Shown here: positions 21,633-23,605 of the stretch, one piece after another | How positions within the stretch are numbered: position 1 is the first letter of the stretch | Layout: every line of letters begins with the position of its first letter | Notes under the pieces: model-generated | What the model saw: the letters and a program-made list of their open reading frames with translations, nothing else | Database searches by the model: none | Told to the model about the DNA's origin: nothing | Position numbers and translations under genes: made by a program | Origin: Xylaria sp. FL1777 | Taxonomy: Eukaryota; Ascomycota; Sordariomycetes; Xylariales; Xylariaceae | Direction: 5' to 3' | Assembly: GCA_022578965.1 (NCBI GenBank) | Contig: MU400859.1 | Location: 7,145 to 30,749 of the forward strand | DNA length: 23,605 bases

Positions 21633-22240
21633 CAAGGTTGGTAATTAGTCCGGACTAATTAGTTCGGACTAAGTATTAATACTAAATTAGTATTTTTTTC
21701 CACAAACTAATACTAGTTAGTCCGAACTAAATACTAACTAGTATTTTTTTTTACGGACTAATACTAAATTAGTATGTACTAAAACTAACTAGTATTTTTT
21801 TTTACGGACTAATACTGAATTAATATGTATTAAAACTAACTAGTACTTCTTAGTACTTAGTATATACTAAGTACTAAAAGTAAAACCAATATTTAAAATT
21901 AGTTTTTTTCATTGAATATTCTATAGAAATTAATGGTTTTACCTTTGTTTTAAAGCTTGTTTTTTATTGTTTTTAATACTATTTTTAACATATTTTTTAT
22001 TTCATTTTTTCTATTTTAAAAATGACGTCATTAGTACTTAGTCCGAACTAATTTAGTACTAATACTAACTAGTATTTTTTTTTTCTAGACTAATACTAAA
22101 TTAGTACGGACTAATATTAACTAGTTCGGATTAATTTAGTATTAATACTAATTTAGTACTTGAAAATCCGGACTAATACTAAGACTAATTTAGTCCGGAC
22201 TAAATTAGTCTTTATACTAAGTACTAAAATAACATCCCTA
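21633..22240 (+). mobile_element. hAT-type MITE, 608 bp, with an empty site in the paralogous LINE copy
   Basis: The termini are CAAGGTTGGTAATTAGTCC and AATAACATCCCTA, mutated forms of a CAGGG-type inverted repeat, between exact 8-bp duplications. Subterminal modules use ACTAACTAGTA and TTAGTCCGGACTAA, not the GGCTAG core of the MITEs at 920 and 19276, so this is a second subfamily. The central 150 bp (about 21871-22020) is unlike that of the other subfamily. It contains a 9-bp inverted repeat (GTAAAACCA near 21880, TGGTTTTAC near 21943). No protein is encoded. Confidence 0.95.
22021..22032. promoter_or_regulatory. CRE-like palindrome inside the MITE
   Basis: AATGACGTCATT is a perfect 12-bp palindrome containing TGACGTCA, the classic binding octamer of CREB/ATF-type bZIP proteins. 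It has kept its CpG among heavily mutated sequence. A regulatory role is only a possibility; the element is palindrome-rich in general. Confidence 0.35.
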
Positions 22241-23427
22241 AGTTTAAGCTTTTATAACTGCTTATTGTTATATTTTCTTGCTATAACATTAATTTTTAAA
22301 ATAAAAGTAAATGCTTTAGTGCTTTATGCTAAAGTATTACTAATAGCTTTAAAATTTATATTTATTAAGCATGCTAAAATATTTAAGCTATATTATTATT
22401 ATATTGCTTATATTATAGTAGTATATTATATACTTTTTGTTGCTGTTTTTTTTATGCTAATTATATAAAGATATTAATAATTTTTATGCTTGTAATATTA
22501 TTAGCAAGTTTACTAAGTGCTTATAATGCAAAAAAAGCAAAATAAGCGCTAAAAGTAGCAATTATAGTTTTGTAAATACTTTTAATTATATTAATGTTTA
22601 TACGTTTTTAAGCTTTATTTTATGCTTATTTTAACTATTAAAGTTTTTTTAATCTTAAGTGCTGCTAATAATTTTTTAGCTTAAAAAAGTTAATAAAAAA
22701 CTTTAATTGTTTATTAAAGCTTATATAGCTGCATATTATTTTTGTACTAATAAAGATATTTAAGTTATACTTATAGCTAATATATAACTTTAAGTTGTAA
22801 TTAAAGAAGCAAAAAAAGCTATAGCAAGTAAAAAAGCTAATAGTTTTATATAAATAAGCTAGTTAAAAAGTACTTATATAATTTTTAAGGGTTAACATTA
22901 TTATATATTTAATAGTTAAAAGTTTTAGTAAAATTTTGGTGTTTAGTGTTTAATAAAGTTGCTTAATTGCTTTGCTTTTTTATAATATATACTTTTTAAT
23001 TTTTGTAGTTTTATATTTGTGATTTTATGTTGCTATTTTTAGTACTTTATTATGTTATGCTTTACTTTAGAGTTTATAAACGTAAGCTTATAATAAGCAG
23101 CCCTTTTAAGACTATAGGTAGCAAACAGCTTTATAATAAATGCTTTAGCTTTTGTTTTATAGTTGTAGTAAACCTTTTTTAGCTTAAGGGAAAACCAGTA
23201 TTAATGCTTAGCTGTTTTTGCTTTATGTTTAAAGGCCTTTATTTCTGTGTTTTTGCAGCTGCTTATAACTTAATTAATTTTTTAGCTACGTTGTAATAGC
23301 TAAGCCTTTCCGTATTTAAAACCTATTTAGCTATTTTACGTGCTTTTTTCGGGTTGTGTAATAACTAATAGCTTAGTTAAAAATTTGTTTGCTCTTTTAG
23401 TGTGCTATAGGTGTAATACTATTAATA

Positions 23428-23605
23428 AAAAATATTAAGTTTAAAAATAAAAAGTTAACGCTTAAGTTTATTAAACCTTTTTAAAAATTTTTTATAGTTA
23501 GTTTATAAGTATATTATATTAGTTTTTTAAAACAATATAGCTGCTTTTATTTTGTTTTTTTAATTTAGTTGCTTAAGCTTTAAAAAGCTAAACATAAATA
23601 TAGTT
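23428..23605 (+). pseudogene. Gypsy Pol relic, part 5: integrase C-terminal region, runs off the window
   Basis: Joined to the sequence before LINE copy 2 with one duplication copy removed, the frame reads IKNIKFKNKKLTLKFIKPF and, further on, LKQYSCFYFVFLI. This matches the gypsy tail T-K-N-I-x-x-K-x-x-x-x-K-L-x-x-K-x-x-G-P-F followed by Y-S-R-x-H-P-V-F-H-x-S. The C-terminal remainder and the 3' LTR lie beyond 23605. Confidence 0.82.

Larger units (their letters stand above)
20600..23412 (-). mobile_element. 5'-truncated second copy of the LINE, interrupted by a MITE
   Basis: Aligns with 3397-5592 of copy 1. Position 20601 pairs with 3397, and 23413 pairs with 5592. It carries only the 3' third of the element (ORF2 C-terminal part and trailer), about 2.2 kb once the MITE is excluded. 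It has its own target duplication, so it is an independent insertion and not a segmental duplicate. Differences between copies are almost all transitions and go in both directions. The left part is more mutated here than in copy 1, while the last 300 bp (23100-23412) are less mutated. Confidence 0.92.
3338..23605 (+). mobile_element. Ty3/gypsy LTR retrotransposon, heavily mutated, with four insertions, running off the window
   Basis: The parts appear in gypsy order on the plus strand: putative 5' LTR, Gag with a CCHC knuckle, RT, RNase H, integrase zinc-binding region, integrase core, and a GPF/Y-like C-terminal region. Integrase after RNase H is the Ty3/gypsy order, not the copia order. The insertions at 3397-10523, 14003-17569, 19276-19878 and 20600-23412 account for most of the length. 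About 5.9 kb of gypsy sequence remains between 10743 and 23605. The 3' LTR lies outside the window. Gag and the first part of pol share one frame, so a single Gag-Pol polyprotein is possible. Stops are numerous and of RIP type. Confidence 0.88.

Noticed and set aside
22160..22468. Open reading frame of 102 codons, plus strand
   Set aside because: It starts inside the MITE and runs into the antisense of LINE copy 2, so it is a chance fusion. Its last part matches the antisense frame at 4408-4647.
3397..23412. A segmental duplication explaining the similarity of 3397-5592 and 20601-23412
   Set aside because: Both copies stop at the same LINE 3' end and have different, independent target duplications.
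1..23605. Organellar or Plasmodium-like AT-rich genome
   Set aside because: The AT richness is carried by transposons with directional transitions and RIP-type stops. The element families fit a filamentous ascomycete.
1..23605. tRNA, rRNA, CRISPR array, or any bacterial-type operon or terminator
   Set aside because: None was seen. The repeats here are transposon ends, MITE modules or the 117-bp tandem array.

Overview
The window is a nest of dead transposable elements in extremely AT-rich DNA, with no intact gene and no recognisable host gene. It most likely comes from a filamentous ascomycete (Pezizomycotina). The reasons are a Tad1-like LINE, a Ty3/gypsy element with a fungal-type pol, a Mutator-like (MULE) element and hAT-type MITEs, all carrying dense C-to-T and G-to-A changes of the kind made by repeat-induced point mutation (RIP). 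Coding frames stay in register over a kilobase or more while Gln, Arg and Trp codons have become TAA, TAG or TGA. The elements were therefore killed by transitions and hardly by indels.

Layout. Positions 48-480 hold a degenerate tandem repeat of about 117 bp. Positions 541-1670 hold a cluster of palindrome-rich hAT-type MITEs, one of them (920-1433) inserted inside another. Positions 1671-3337 are AT-rich with nothing recognised. From about 3338 to beyond the window end runs one plus-strand Ty3/gypsy retrotransposon, broken by four insertions. These are a full-length minus-strand LINE in its putative 5' LTR (3397-10523), a MULE in the reverse transcriptase (14003-17569), a MITE in the integrase (19276-19878), and a 5'-truncated second copy of the same LINE in the integrase C-terminal part (about 20600-23412). 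That second LINE copy carries another MITE (21633-22240).

Every one of these insertions has a target-site duplication that can be read in the sequence: 15 bp, 8-10 bp, 8 bp, 14 of 15 bp, and 8 bp. Removing each insert with one duplication copy restores the gypsy frame in the RT and at both integrase sites. The order of events is therefore gypsy first, then both LINEs, the MULE and one MITE into it, and last the MITE inside LINE copy 2.

Recognised protein remnants are the LINE ORF1 with three zinc knuckles, the LINE RT, the gypsy Gag zinc knuckle, the gypsy RT, RNase H, integrase core and GPF/Y-type tail, and the MULE transposase DDE region. I found no new functional system. The observations I rate highest are the hAT-type MITE family built from 52-bp palindromic modules, the unusual sequence context of the surviving cytosines, and the GC-richer island at 10271-10742 that escaped mutation.
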